Below are positions 27,646 to 37,149 of a stretch of DNA of 64,000 nt, in pieces. The notes beneath the pieces were generated by a model. It worked only from the letters and a program-made list of their open reading frames with translations, made no database searches and was not told the origin of the DNA. Within the stretch, counting starts at the first letter, position 1. Every line of letters starts with the position of its first letter. The stretch comes from Fusobacterium massiliense. GTDB lineage: Bacteria > Fusobacteriota > Fusobacteriia > Fusobacteriales > Fusobacteriaceae. The translations under genes and the position numbers were made by a program. Location: positions 496,001-560,000 of the forward strand of contig NZ_LT608327.1 of the NCBI RefSeq assembly GCF_900095705.1. Direction: 5' to 3'.

Positions 27646-29169
27646 TTATTTTATTAGTTTTAAAATAACAAAAGTTATATCATCTGATTGTTCATAATCT
27701 TTTCTGAAACTTTCTATTTCTGATAAAATTACATCTTTAATTTCTTCTGCAGAAAGCTCCTTAACTCGATATAATATTTCTTTTAATCTTTCTATTCCAA
27801 ATAATTCTCTTTTACTATTTTCACATTCTATTATACCATCTGTATAAAAAACTACAATATCTCCGTTTGTAAGTTCAACATTATTTTCTTTATACAAATA
27901 ATTATCTATAAATCCTATTGCTACTCCCTTAGTTCCTAATAATTCTACTTTATCTTCATTCTTCTTATAAACTAATAAAGGATTATGTCCAGCACTAGAA
28001 TATGTCATAATTGATGTTTCCATATCAAACTTTGCATTCATCATAGTTATAAACATATCTTCCGTTATATCGTTATATATAATTTTATTAAATAAATTTA
28101 ATTCTTTAGATGGTCCAATATTTGATACATAATTTATAGTTTTTAACATTGATCTTGATAGTGCCATTAAGAAAGCAGCTGGTATCCCTTTCCCACTAAC
28201 ATCAGCAATAGTAATAGATAAATTATTATTTCTTATAGAATAATCATAATAATCTCCCCCTATTTCTTTTGCCGGAGAAAAATAAGTTGATATATCTACA
28301 TTTTCAATCTTTCTCAAAGTTTTTGGTAAAATTTGTTTTTGAATTGTGGAAGCTAGTTCCAACTCTTTAGAAATTCTTTCTTTTTCTAATAAATATTTAT
28401 AAGTTGATGCATTGTCTATTGAAATTGAGGCCTGTATTCCTAATGCTGAAATCATCTCATTATTTATATCTAAAATCTGATCCGTATTTTGAATTAAGAA
28501 AATAACCCCTAAGTGTTTTTCTTTTACTTTTAACGGAACTATTATTACTTTTTCTCCATTTAGTATAAATATTTTTCTTGAAACATCATAATAAATTTTA
28601 TTGTAATCAGAATTTGTAAACTTTTCTAATAATTCTTTTGAATATTCCAGTGGATGAATAGGACTTATATTACCTTTTACTTTTTTTGTTATCAACTTTC
28701 CATCTTCCCACAAACAAATTGCAACTCTTGTTGTTGTAGTAAGAATAAAAAAGGCATCAGCTATTGTTTCTACTATTCTATCAACATTAAACATCGATAG
28801 AGCCATTTTTGATATGTGATTCAAACTTGATAAATTTTTAACTCTTTTTTCGAGCATGTTATTTGTATATTCAAGTTGAGATGTTTTTGATACTAAAGTA
28901 TTGTAGGTAGTATCCAATTCTTTTCTATACTCTTTTAATTCATTCAATGAGTTATTTAGTTCATTTTCTTGTTTTATTACTTTTTCTAAAGTTTCTATAT
29001 ACTCAGTTTTGATGTTATCCGGAAGTTTTTCTAATCTTTCTTTATTTTTAAGTCCAGATATGATTTTTAATTCTTCATTAGTATAATGATTTACCATTCT
29101 TTTTATATATACATATGTAAAAAATATATATATTAAAAAGGCTATAATCATATAAAAAGCGATAATCAT
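27646..29169 (-). CDS. Membrane-anchored GAF-SpoIIE (PP2C-type) serine phosphatase
   Basis: 507 residues. An N-terminal transmembrane helix (IIAFYMIIAFLIYIFFTYVY) is followed by a coiled coil about 50-115, a GAF-like sensor about 120-265, and a SpoIIE/PP2C phosphatase. The metal-binding motifs are visible: EIGGDYYDY, IADVSGKGIPAAFLMA, FYTDGIIE and YEQSDDITFVI. Such proteins usually dephosphorylate anti-sigma antagonists in partner-switching systems, but no anti-sigma or STAS gene lies nearby. GGAGG 7 bases before the ATG supports the start. It sits between uvrC and DUF1385. Confidence 0.9.
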   Translation of the reverse strand: MIIAFYMIIAFLIYIFFTYVYIKRMVNHYTNEELKIISGLKNKERLEKLPDNIKTEYIETLEKVIKQENELNNSLNELKEYRKELDTTYNTLVSKTSQLEYTNNMLEKRVKNLSSLNHISKMALSMFNVDRIVETIADAFFILTTTTRVAICLWEDGKLITKKVKGNISPIHPLEYSKELLEKFTNSDYNKIYYDVSRKIFILNGEKVIIVPLKVKEKHLGVIFLIQNTDQILDINNEMISALGIQASISIDNASTYKYLLEKERISKELELASTIQKQILPKTLRKIENVDISTYFSPAKEIGGDYYDYSIRNNNLSITIADVSGKGIPAAFLMALSRSMLKTINYVSNIGPSKELNLFNKIIYNDITEDMFITMMNAKFDMETSIMTYSSAGHNPLLVYKKNEDKVELLGTKGVAIGFIDNYLYKENNVELTNGDIVVFYTDGIIECENSKRELFGIERLKEILYRVKELSAEEIKDVILSEIESFRKDYEQSDDITFVILKLIK

Positions 29170-29233
29170 ACTGTGTCCTCCATGAAATTACCTTTTTAAA
29201 CTTTTCATTACATTATATCATAAATCCAGTAAT

Positions 29234-31006
29234 TTAAAATCTTTTTTTTATGTTCTCAGCTATTTTCTCTGGAACGATTTCTTTCAATTCTTCAAAAGTA
29301 GCATTTTTTATTCCCTTTACAGAGCCAAACCTTTTTAATAAAGCCGTTCTTCTTACTTCTCCAATACCTTCTATTTTATCTAACTCTGATGAAATAATTC
29401 TTTTGCTTCTAAGTTTTCTATGAAAAGTTATTCCGAATCTATGTGCTTCATCTCTGACCCTTTGAAATATTTTTAACGCTTCCATATCCTTGCTTAAACT
29501 ATACGGAACACTTTCTCCATATTTATATATTTCTTCATCCCTTTTTGCTAAACTCAAAAGTTCACTTAAATGAATTTTTCCCAGTCTTTCTAAAATTTCT
29601 CCAGCAGAATTTATTTGTCCTAATCCACCATCTATTAATATTACATCAGGAAAATCTTTATCTGGAAGTTTTGAATATCTTCTTTCTATTACTTCTCTCA
29701 TCATAGAAAAATCATCGGGTGTATCTTTACATTTGATTTTAAATTTTCTATATTCCTTTTTTGCCGCTTTTCCCTCAATAGAAACACTCATAGAAGCAAC
29801 AGCATCTTTACCTTGAATATTAGAAATATCAAAACATTCTATTTTTCTAGGGTATCTTCTTAATTCTAATATGTCATGTAAATCTTTTATTCCTTTTTCA
29901 ATAGTTTCTTTTTTAGAATAAAAAATCTCTATATCTCTTTCCAAATTTTTATAAGCCATTTCTAATAAATCTTTTCTTCTGCTTTTTATTTTTGGAAAAT
30001 AAAATTCTTTTTTTTGCTTATTTTCAATAGAGATTGCTTTTACAACATTTTCTAATTCTCTTTCATATTTTTCATCTAAAACTAAACTTTTTGGTAACAT
30101 ATGTTTTGAATAATATGTCATAAATATTGCTTCATAAATATTATCGTATACCTTATCTTTCAATTCTATTGAAGTCGACATCTTTCCTAAGATTTTTCCA
30201 TCTCTCATATTTAAAACACAAATAAATACTTTATCTAACATTTTTTTAAATACAAAAATATCTTCGTCTAGTTCTCTTTCGTACTGAATAATTTGTGAAT
30301 TATCTATATTTTTTAGCTCTTTTATTTGTTCTCTATATACAATAGATTTTTCAAAGTTCATTTGTTCTGCCGTATCTAGCATAAGTTTATTTAATTTATT
30401 TATAAGTTCTTTTGTATTCCCTCTTAAGACTTCTCTTAAATTATTAATCTCATTATTATATTCCTCTTTTATATCCTTATATACACAAGGTCCTGTACAA
30501 CTTTTCATATAATACTTCAAGCAAGGTCTTGGAGAAATTTTTTTCATATCCCTATTACAATCTCTTATTTTAAAAAGTTTCATAAATGTTTCTTTTAATT
30601 TCCATACACCAAAAGGGTAGGGTCCAAAATATTCTCCATTTTTTAAATCTAGTGCCCTAGTTGTTCTCACAATTTTTATACTAGGAAAATCTTCTTTACT
30701 AATTTTTATAAAAGGATAAGTTTTTTCATCTTTTAAAAGAATATTATATTTTGGAGAATATTTTTTTATTAAATTATTTTCTAACAATAAAGCATCTAAT
30801 TCTGAATTAGTTAAAAAAAACTCTATATCTTCTACATTTCTAACAAGCTCATTAGTCTTTTCATTTTCATGAACTCTATTAAAATATGAAGTTACCCTAT
30901 TTTTTAGATTTTTTGCCTTTCCAACATAGATAACTTTATTATTTTTTTTCATCAAATATACTCCAGGTGATTCCGGAATATTAATTTTACCAATGTCCAA
31001 ATTCAT
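29234..31006 (-). CDS. uvrC: Excinuclease ABC subunit C
   Basis: UvrC makes the two incisions of nucleotide excision repair. The 590 residues show the GIY-YIG nuclease (PGVYLMKKNNKVIYVGKAKNL), the central Cys-rich region (RPCLKYYMKSCTGPC), a UVR motif (INKLNKLMLDTAEQMNFEKS), the RNase H-like nuclease with ECFDISNIQG and LIDGGLGQ, and a C-terminal helix-hairpin-helix (LDKIEGIGEVRRTALLKRFG). It overlaps the end of rapZ by 20 bases. uvrA lies 2.5 kb upstream on the same strand, separated by other genes. Confidence 0.96.
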   Translation of the reverse strand: MNLDIGKINIPESPGVYLMKKNNKVIYVGKAKNLKNRVTSYFNRVHENEKTNELVRNVEDIEFFLTNSELDALLLENNLIKKYSPKYNILLKDEKTYPFIKISKEDFPSIKIVRTTRALDLKNGEYFGPYPFGVWKLKETFMKLFKIRDCNRDMKKISPRPCLKYYMKSCTGPCVYKDIKEEYNNEINNLREVLRGNTKELINKLNKLMLDTAEQMNFEKSIVYREQIKELKNIDNSQIIQYERELDEDIFVFKKMLDKVFICVLNMRDGKILGKMSTSIELKDKVYDNIYEAIFMTYYSKHMLPKSLVLDEKYERELENVVKAISIENKQKKEFYFPKIKSRRKDLLEMAYKNLERDIEIFYSKKETIEKGIKDLHDILELRRYPRKIECFDISNIQGKDAVASMSVSIEGKAAKKEYRKFKIKCKDTPDDFSMMREVIERRYSKLPDKDFPDVILIDGGLGQINSAGEILERLGKIHLSELLSLAKRDEEIYKYGESVPYSLSKDMEALKIFQRVRDEAHRFGITFHRKLRSKRIISSELDKIEGIGEVRRTALLKRFGSVKGIKNATFEELKEIVPEKIAENIKKRF

Positions 31007-31847
31007 TCTCCCTGTGACTTGTATAAATATTTACATTTTCTAATTTTGATAAATCCTGAGCCAATCTATTTACAAAACTTACAGATCTATGTTGACCTCC
31101 ACTACAACCTATTGAAATAGTTAAATGTTTTTTCCCTTCTTTTATATAATTTGGAATTAAAAAATCCAAAAAAGGAAGTAATTTATCATAAAAATCATTG
31201 CTTTCTTTTTGAGAAAATACGTATTCTTGTACTTCTTTATCAAGTCCACTCTTACTTCTTAATTCTTTAATATAATAAGGGTTAGGAATAAATCTTACAT
31301 CAAACATTAAATCACTATCTAAAGGTATTCCATATTTATAACCAAAAGATTGAATATGAATATTCATACTTATTTTTAAATTAAAATCTTTTTTACTTTT
31401 AATAAATTCTTTTATTCTTTTTTCTAAGTCTATTGCTTTGATACTTGTTGTATCTATTACCAAGTTAGCAATATCTCTGATAGGCTTAATAATTTCTTCT
31501 TCTTTTTTTATACTTTCAACAAGAGTATTTTCTTTTAAAGGGTGAGCTCTTCTACTTAAATTATATCTTCCTAATATAACTCCTTCTTGTGCTTCAAGAT
31601 AAATTATATTCGTTTTTATTGAAGAATTTCTTAAAAAATTAATAAATTGAAAAAAATCTTCAGTCTTTTTAAAAGTTCTAATATCAATCCCAACTGCTAG
31701 ATTTTCTATATCGGTTTTTATTAAAGATTTTTCAAAACCCAATGGTAGATTATCAATAGTATAGAAATTCATATCTTCTAAAATATTTAATGCTGTAGTT
31801 TTTCCAGCCCCACTTAAACCAGTTACTATTATTATATGTTTATTCAT
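30987..31847 (-). CDS. rapZ: RapZ/YvcJ-family nucleotide-binding protein
   Basis: 286 residues with an N-terminal P-loop (VTGLSGAGKTTALNILED) and the strongly conserved C-terminal signature SIGCSGGQHRSVSFVNRLA. In E. coli RapZ delivers the sRNA GlmZ to RNase E and senses glucosamine-6-phosphate. In Bacillus YvcJ binds nucleotides and affects competence. Which role applies here is not visible. It overlaps uvrC, an unusual partner; in Firmicutes its neighbours are yvcK and whiA, not seen here. Confidence 0.93.
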   Translation of the reverse strand: MNKHIIIVTGLSGAGKTTALNILEDMNFYTIDNLPLGFEKSLIKTDIENLAVGIDIRTFKKTEDFFQFINFLRNSSIKTNIIYLEAQEGVILGRYNLSRRAHPLKENTLVESIKKEEEIIKPIRDIANLVIDTTSIKAIDLEKRIKEFIKSKKDFNLKISMNIHIQSFGYKYGIPLDSDLMFDVRFIPNPYYIKELRSKSGLDKEVQEYVFSQKESNDFYDKLLPFLDFLIPNYIKEGKKHLTISIGCSGGQHRSVSFVNRLAQDLSKLENVNIYTSHRENEFGHW

Positions 31848-31953
31848 ATTTTTACCTCATGAAATAAAAAATTATAAAATCTTCTAGTCATTTAAATTTT
31901 AGCTCATATATAGGCCTATTAGATTATATATTTATATTTTAAGAACTTATATT

Positions 31954-33303
31954 TTACTTAGCCACATTTCCTGCTACATTCATAATATCCCAAGTTGTTG
32001 CAAATGGAGGAGCATATAAGAAATCCATATTTGCTAATTCTGATATTGTCATTTTATTTTGAATTACTACTGCAAGAGCATCCATTCTAAGAGCAGCTCC
32101 TCTTTTTCCCGCTATTTGAGCTCCTAAAATTACTTTTGTCTCTGCATGATATATCAGTTTCAAATAAACATCTTCTTGTCCAGGATAGTAATCAGCATGG
32201 TCTACTCCTTCAACAAAAACTGTCTTATAATTAATATTATTTGCTTTAGCTTCTTCTTCTGTTATACCTGTTCTTGCAGCTTCAAATTCTAATACTTTTA
32301 TTGCTGCTGAACCTAATGTGCCTATAAACTTTTTATTATTTCCAGTTATATTTTCTCCTATTAATCTTCCTAATTTATTTGCAGTAGTTGCTAAAGGTAT
32401 ATATACATTTTTGTCTAATACAGTATGATAAACAGTTGCACAATCTCCTGCTGAATATACATTATCTATATTTGTTCTTCCGTATCTATCTATTTCTATT
32501 GCTCCATTAGCAAACAATTTAATATCAGTATTTTCTAAAAAATCTGTGTTAGGTTTTACTCCTGTTGCAACGATAACTAAATTTGCAACATATTCTTTCT
32601 TAGAAGTCTTCACTCCTATGACTTTATTTTCAAAAGTCATAATCTCTAAAGGGCTTTCGTTTAGATGTAATGATACTTTTTTATGTTCATTTATATGATT
32701 TTCTAAAATATCAGTAATTTCTTTGTCAAAAGTTTTATTTAATATTCTATCTGAATGTTGGAAAATTCTAACATTTTTTCCTAATTTTGAAGCTGCTTCT
32801 GCAATTTCAACTCCTATATATCCTGCTCCAATTATAATTATGTTTTCATTTTCTTTTTTCATGATTTCTTTTTTTACTATTAATCCATCTTGAAAAGATT
32901 TTAAATTATAAACACCATCAGCTTCAATGTTTTTTATATTTTTTGGATTAGTAGCTCTTGCTCCTGTTGTAATAACAAGTTCATCATAAAAATCTTCAAA
33001 AACTTCATTTTTTACTAAATCTTTTACAAGAAGCTTTTTATTCTTAAAATCGACTTTTTCAACTTTATGTTTTAATTTTACATTTATTCCCTCTTTTAAA
33101 AATTCTTCATAAGTTCTAGCTATCATTGTTGAGCTATCTTCATAAAAATTTCCAACATAATAAGGTAAGCCACAAGCTCCCCATGAAATATCTTCCGTCA
33201 TTTCATAGACAGTTATATCTAAACTCTTATCTAATCTTTTTGCCTTTGATGCTGCACTCATTCCGGCAGCAACTCCACCAATAATTATTATTCTTTTATT
33301 CAT
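31954..33303 (-). CDS. CoA-disulfide reductase / NADH oxidase-family flavoprotein
   Basis: 449 residues of the pyridine nucleotide-disulfide oxidoreductase type with a single redox Cys. The FAD fold is IIIGGVAAGMSAASKAKRL, the redox centre SWGACGLPYYVG with Cys44, the NAD(P)H fold IIIIGAGYIGVEIAEAA, and the second FAD segment VYSAGDCATVYH. The dimerisation domain is present, without a rhodanese tail. One Cys near residue 43 is shared by CoA-disulfide reductases and water-forming NADH oxidases; sequence alone does not decide. It would help keep thiols reduced or remove oxygen in an anaerobe. It stands alone between rapZ and a hairpin repeat. Confidence 0.88.
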   Translation of the reverse strand: MNKRIIIIGGVAAGMSAASKAKRLDKSLDITVYEMTEDISWGACGLPYYVGNFYEDSSTMIARTYEEFLKEGINVKLKHKVEKVDFKNKKLLVKDLVKNEVFEDFYDELVITTGARATNPKNIKNIEADGVYNLKSFQDGLIVKKEIMKKENENIIIIGAGYIGVEIAEAASKLGKNVRIFQHSDRILNKTFDKEITDILENHINEHKKVSLHLNESPLEIMTFENKVIGVKTSKKEYVANLVIVATGVKPNTDFLENTDIKLFANGAIEIDRYGRTNIDNVYSAGDCATVYHTVLDKNVYIPLATTANKLGRLIGENITGNNKKFIGTLGSAAIKVLEFEAARTGITEEEAKANNINYKTVFVEGVDHADYYPGQEDVYLKLIYHAETKVILGAQIAGKRGAALRMDALAVVIQNKMTISELANMDFLYAPPFATTWDIMNVAGNVAK

Positions 33304-33347
33304 AATTAATTCCCTTCTCTCTACTTTTTAGTTTTATATTAAATAAA

Positions 33348-33421
33348 GTCTCTTGACAGCCGTATGAGTTCTACGAGCTCAATAAACATAGGCTCTTCGA
33401 ACTAATACGGACGCCAGAGAC
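33348..33421 (-). repeat. Dispersed hairpin repeat, copy 5 (consensus-like)
   Basis: Nearly identical to copy 4, including its flank CTATAGGAAAGTATAAATTT, but in the other orientation. One arm change (GGCG for GACG) is uncompensated. It lies between uvrA's end and the flavoprotein's start. Confidence 0.9.
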
Positions 33422-33463
33422 TAACTTTTATTATTTAAATTTATACTTTCCTATAGAGTAAAA

Positions 33464-33498
33464 AAATAGTATAATCTAATTTTTAAATTATACTATTT
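33464..33498 (-). terminator. Terminator of the kdsB-to-uvrA operon
   Basis: AAATAGTATAAT and ATTATACTATTT form a perfect 12-bp stem. On the minus strand seven Ts follow. It lies 55 bases past the uvrA stop. Confidence 0.85.
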
Positions 33499-33553
33499 AT
33501 TATTTGTTTTGTAAAGTTTTCTTATCACAGGTAAAATGAAATTTTTAAGCTCA

Positions 33554-36388
33554 TTATTTTGATTTTTTTAAAATTTTTGCAATATACTTTCCAGTATAAC
33601 TTTTTTTAGACTTTGCAATTTCTTCAGGTGTTCCTCTTGCAACAACTGTTCCTCCATTTTCCCCACCATCAATTCCTATATCAATTATATAGTCAGCAGT
33701 TTTTATAACATCTAGATTGTGTTCAATAATTATTACTGTATTTCCTTTTTCTAAAAGTCGATTTAATACCTCTAATAATTTTTTAATATCTTGAAAATGT
33801 AAACCTGTTGTTGGCTCATCTAAAATATAAATAGTGTTTCCTTTGCTCATCTTTGAAAGCTCTGTTGCAAGTTTAATTCTTTGTGCTTCTCCACCAGATA
33901 AAGTTGTTGCAGGTTGCCCCAATTTTATATAGTCTAAACCTACATCTATTAAAACTTTTAATTTTCTTTCTAGTGAAGGAATATTTTTAAAAAATTCATA
34001 GGCTTCAAGCACACTCATTTCTAATACATCGTAAATATTTTTTCCTTTATAATAAACATCTAAAGTTTCTTTATTATATCTTTTACCCTTACATACTTCA
34101 CACTCAACATAAACATCTGGTAAAAAATTCATTTCTATTTTTAGTATTCCTGCTCCCTGACAAGCCTCACATCTTCCACCTTTTACATTAAAAGAAAATC
34201 TTCCTTTTTGAAAGCCGTGCATCTTTGCATCTTGAGTTTCAGCAAATATGTCTCTTATATCATCAAAAAGTTTTGTATATGTTGCAGGATTTGATCTTGG
34301 TGTTCTACCTATTGGAGTTTGATCTATATTTATAACTTTTTCTACTTGCTCAAGTCCCTCTATTTTTTTGTATTCTAAAGGATATAGCTTTCCTTTATTC
34401 AGTTCATTAAACAAAATTGGATATAGAGTTGAATTGACTAATGAAGATTTACCACTTCCACTTACTCCAGTTACAACAGTCATAACTTCTAAAGGAAATT
34501 CTACATCAATATTTTTTAAATTATTTCCTTTAGCACCATAAAGTTTTATAGATTTAGTCCATTCTCTTCTAGTTTTTGGGATTTCTATTTTTTCTTTTCC
34601 ACTTAAAAATTTACCAGTAACAGAATTTTTATCTTTCATAATTTCTTTTGGTGTTCCAAAAGCCACAACATATCCACCAAAAGTTCCAGCTCCCGGACCT
34701 ATATCTAAAATCTTATCAGCTTGTATCATAGTATCTTCATCGTGCTCAACAACTATTAATGTATTTCCTAATTCTTTTAATCTATTAAGTGTTGCTAATA
34801 ATTTATCATTATCTTTTTGATGTAAGCCTATACTTGGTTCATCTAAAACATAAAGTACCCCTGTAAGACCTGAACCTATTTGAGTTGCAAGACGTATTCT
34901 TTGTGATTCCCCACCTGATAAGGTTTTAGTTTCTCTTGAAAGTGTTAAATAATCTAAACCTACATTAGTCATAAAAGTTAGTCTTTCTCTAATTTCTTTT
35001 AGAATTTCTTTAGCAATTTTTTCTTGCTTTTCAGTTAAGTTTAAATTCATAAAGAAAGATAATGAATTTTTTATACTCATATCACAAATTTCCATTATAT
35101 TTTTTTGATTAATAGTTACAGCTAAAACTTCCCCTTTTAACCTTTTCCCACCACAAACTTTACAAAGTTTTTCTACCATATACTTATTTTCTATTTCTTC
35201 TTTTTGAGCCTCTGAAAAACTTTCATAGTATCTTCTTTCAAGATTTTTTATTGCTCCTTCATAATCTTTATAGCCATGAAAATCAAATTCTCCTCCTGTG
35301 TAGTCAAATTTAAACTTTTTTTCATAGCCATAAAATATTATGTCTTTTTCTCTCTTAGTTAAATTTTTCACAGGTTTTGTAAGATCAATTTTTGCATCGT
35401 TTGCCATAGCCTTAAATATTTCCCAACTGTATCCCTTTCTAGCCATAGCTCCTGGAATATATATTCCACCTTCTTCAATAGATAATTCAATATTTTCAAT
35501 TAGTTTATTTTCATCAACTTCTAATTTTTTACCTAGACCTTTACACTCTGAACAAGCTCCATAAGGTGCATTAAATGAAAATAGTCTTGGATTTAATTCC
35601 GGTATACTTACTTCTTCATGATTAGGACAAGAATAATTTTCACTATATAAAAAATCTTCTTTACCATCGTTTACAACTAATTTTCCATTAGATAATTCAA
35701 CAGCAGTTTCTATGGATTGACTAAGTCTACTTTCAAAGTCTTTATCATTTTTTTTCAAAACTAATCTATCTACAACAGCCTCTATATTATGTTTTTTATT
35801 TTTGTCTAAAGTGATTTCATCTTCTAAATATAGAATTTCTCCATTTACTCTAGCTCTAACAAAACCTTTTTTAAATAAATTTAAAAATATATTTTTATGT
35901 ACTCCCTTTTTATCTTTTACAACTGGTGCAAGTAATATAATTTTACTTCCTTCTTCAAATTTTGATAAAATGCTTTCAACTATTTCATCAATACTTTGTT
36001 TGTCTACAGCAGTATGACAAATTGGACAGTGAGCAGTACCTATGTGAGCAAATAAAAGTCTCAAATAATCATAAACTTCCGTTATTGTCCCAACTGTTGA
36101 ACGAGGATTTCTATTTGTAGTCTTTTGTTCTATTGAAATTGCTGGAGATAGACCTTCTATACTATCAACTTCAGGTTTATTCATTTGACCAATAAATTGT
36201 CTTGCATATGCTGATAAACTTTCAACATACCTTCTCTGACCTTCAGAATAGATGGTATCAAAAGCTAATGAAGATTTTCCACTTCCACTTACTCCAGTTA
36301 TTACAATAAATTCGTTTTTGGGCAATTCTATATCTATATTTTTCAAATTATGTTGCCTTGCTCCCTTTATAGTAATTTTATCTATCAT
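33554..36388 (-). CDS. uvrA: Excinuclease ABC subunit A
   Basis: UvrA detects bulky DNA lesions and loads UvrB. The 944 residues carry two ABC ATPase units: Walker [15 protein letters not shown] near 31-44 and [14 protein letters not shown] near 640, signatures [12 protein letters not shown] and [12 protein letters not shown], and two Walker B segments ending [11 protein letters not shown] and [11 protein letters not shown]. Zinc modules are present (CPICHT; CPNH with [14 protein letters not shown] with CEVCKG). Length and order are complete. It starts 3 bases after the AlkD-like gene and ends at a strong terminator. Confidence 0.98.
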   Translation of the reverse strand: MIDKITIKGARQHNLKNIDIELPKNEFIVITGVSGSGKSSLAFDTIYSEGQRRYVESLSAYARQFIGQMNKPEVDSIEGLSPAISIEQKTTNRNPRSTVGTITEVYDYLRLLFAHIGTAHCPICHTAVDKQSIDEIVESILSKFEEGSKIILLAPVVKDKKGVHKNIFLNLFKKGFVRARVNGEILYLEDEITLDKNKKHNIEAVVDRLVLKKNDKDFESRLSQSIETAVELSNGKLVVNDGKEDFLYSENYSCPNHEEVSIPELNPRLFSFNAPYGACSECKGLGKKLEVDENKLIENIELSIEEGGIYIPGAMARKGYSWEIFKAMANDAKIDLTKPVKNLTKREKDIIFYGYEKKFKFDYTGGEFDFHGYKDYEGAIKNLERRYYESFSEAQKEEIENKYMVEKLCKVCGGKRLKGEVLAVTINQKNIMEICDMSIKNSLSFFMNLNLTEKQEKIAKEILKEIRERLTFMTNVGLDYLTLSRETKTLSGGESQRIRLATQIGSGLTGVLYVLDEPSIGLHQKDNDKLLATLNRLKELGNTLIVVEHDEDTMIQADKILDIGPGAGTFGGYVVAFGTPKEIMKDKNSVTGKFLSGKEKIEIPKTRREWTKSIKLYGAKGNNLKNIDVEFPLEVMTVVTGVSGSGKSSLVNSTLYPILFNELNKGKLYPLEYKKIEGLEQVEKVINIDQTPIGRTPRSNPATYTKLFDDIRDIFAETQDAKMHGFQKGRFSFNVKGGRCEACQGAGILKIEMNFLPDVYVECEVCKGKRYNKETLDVYYKGKNIYDVLEMSVLEAYEFFKNIPSLERKLKVLIDVGLDYIKLGQPATTLSGGEAQRIKLATELSKMSKGNTIYILDEPTTGLHFQDIKKLLEVLNRLLEKGNTVIIIEHNLDVIKTADYIIDIGIDGGENGGTVVARGTPEEIAKSKKSYTGKYIAKILKKSK

Positions 36389-36391
36389 TCC

Positions 36392-37138
36392 TTAATCCTT
36401 TCTTTTAAAATTTAAAACTTTCTCTTTATCTTCTTTACTAACCCTCAATGATTCTCTAATTTTTTGAATAGTTTTATTAATAGTCCATTTATCTAAATTT
36501 GTTTTTTTCAAAAACTTGTATGTTTCTTTTTTAAATTTTATAAAACACATTGATAAAAGCCATGCTTTAGCCATTTTTACATAATACTCTTCGCTTTTTA
36601 TGTCTTCACAAATCTTAAAAATTTTATCTATGTTCTCATTATCAATATAAAAATCAAGTAACATTACTAAAACAAATCTTTGTTCCCACATATTTTCTGA
36701 ATTTATTTTCGTACACAAATATTTATAAAATTCTTCTTTATTGTTAGCTATAAATTTAAAACTTGAAGGAGCTAAATCACAAATTGCCCAATTATCAATA
36801 ATAGAAATATAAAAATTTATCTTCTTTAATTTTTCTTCAAATTCTTCTTTATATGAACCTAAAACTAAAGTATAAATAGCTTTTTCTTCATAATATTCTA
36901 TTTTATTTTCAGAAAATAATTTTTCAAAAATTTTCAAAAAATTCTCTGCTGAATTTTTAGTTATCACTTTTGAAATTTTTCTCAAAACTTGACTTCTTAT
37001 TCCTATTATATCTGTAGTTGTTGGAACTACAATTTTCAAGTTAAACTCCCTATACTTTGTATCTTTAAGTGTTCCAAGAAAATTTAAAAAATTTTCATAA
37101 TCTCTCTCTGTTTCAATTTTTATATTTTCGATATCCAT
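36392..37138 (-). CDS. AlkD-like DNA alkylation repair protein
   Basis: 248 residues made of helical (ALK/HEAT-like) repeats. The family segments IIDNWAICDLAPSSFKFI and WEQRFVLVMLLDFYID are clear; Trp and Asp residues there line the DNA-facing groove in AlkD glycosylases, which remove 3- and 7-alkylpurines. The start at 37138 is chosen for AGAGGAAAG just before it; an in-frame ATG at 37156 overlaps the upstream gene. It is packed between the SpoIID-like gene and uvrA, so two DNA-repair genes share the transcript. Confidence 0.85.
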   Translation of the reverse strand: MDIENIKIETERDYENFLNFLGTLKDTKYREFNLKIVVPTTTDIIGIRSQVLRKISKVITKNSAENFLKIFEKLFSENKIEYYEEKAIYTLVLGSYKEEFEEKLKKINFYISIIDNWAICDLAPSSFKFIANNKEEFYKYLCTKINSENMWEQRFVLVMLLDFYIDNENIDKIFKICEDIKSEEYYVKMAKAWLLSMCFIKFKKETYKFLKKTNLDKWTINKTIQKIRESLRVSKEDKEKVLNFKRKD

Positions 37139-37149
37139 TCTTTCCTCTA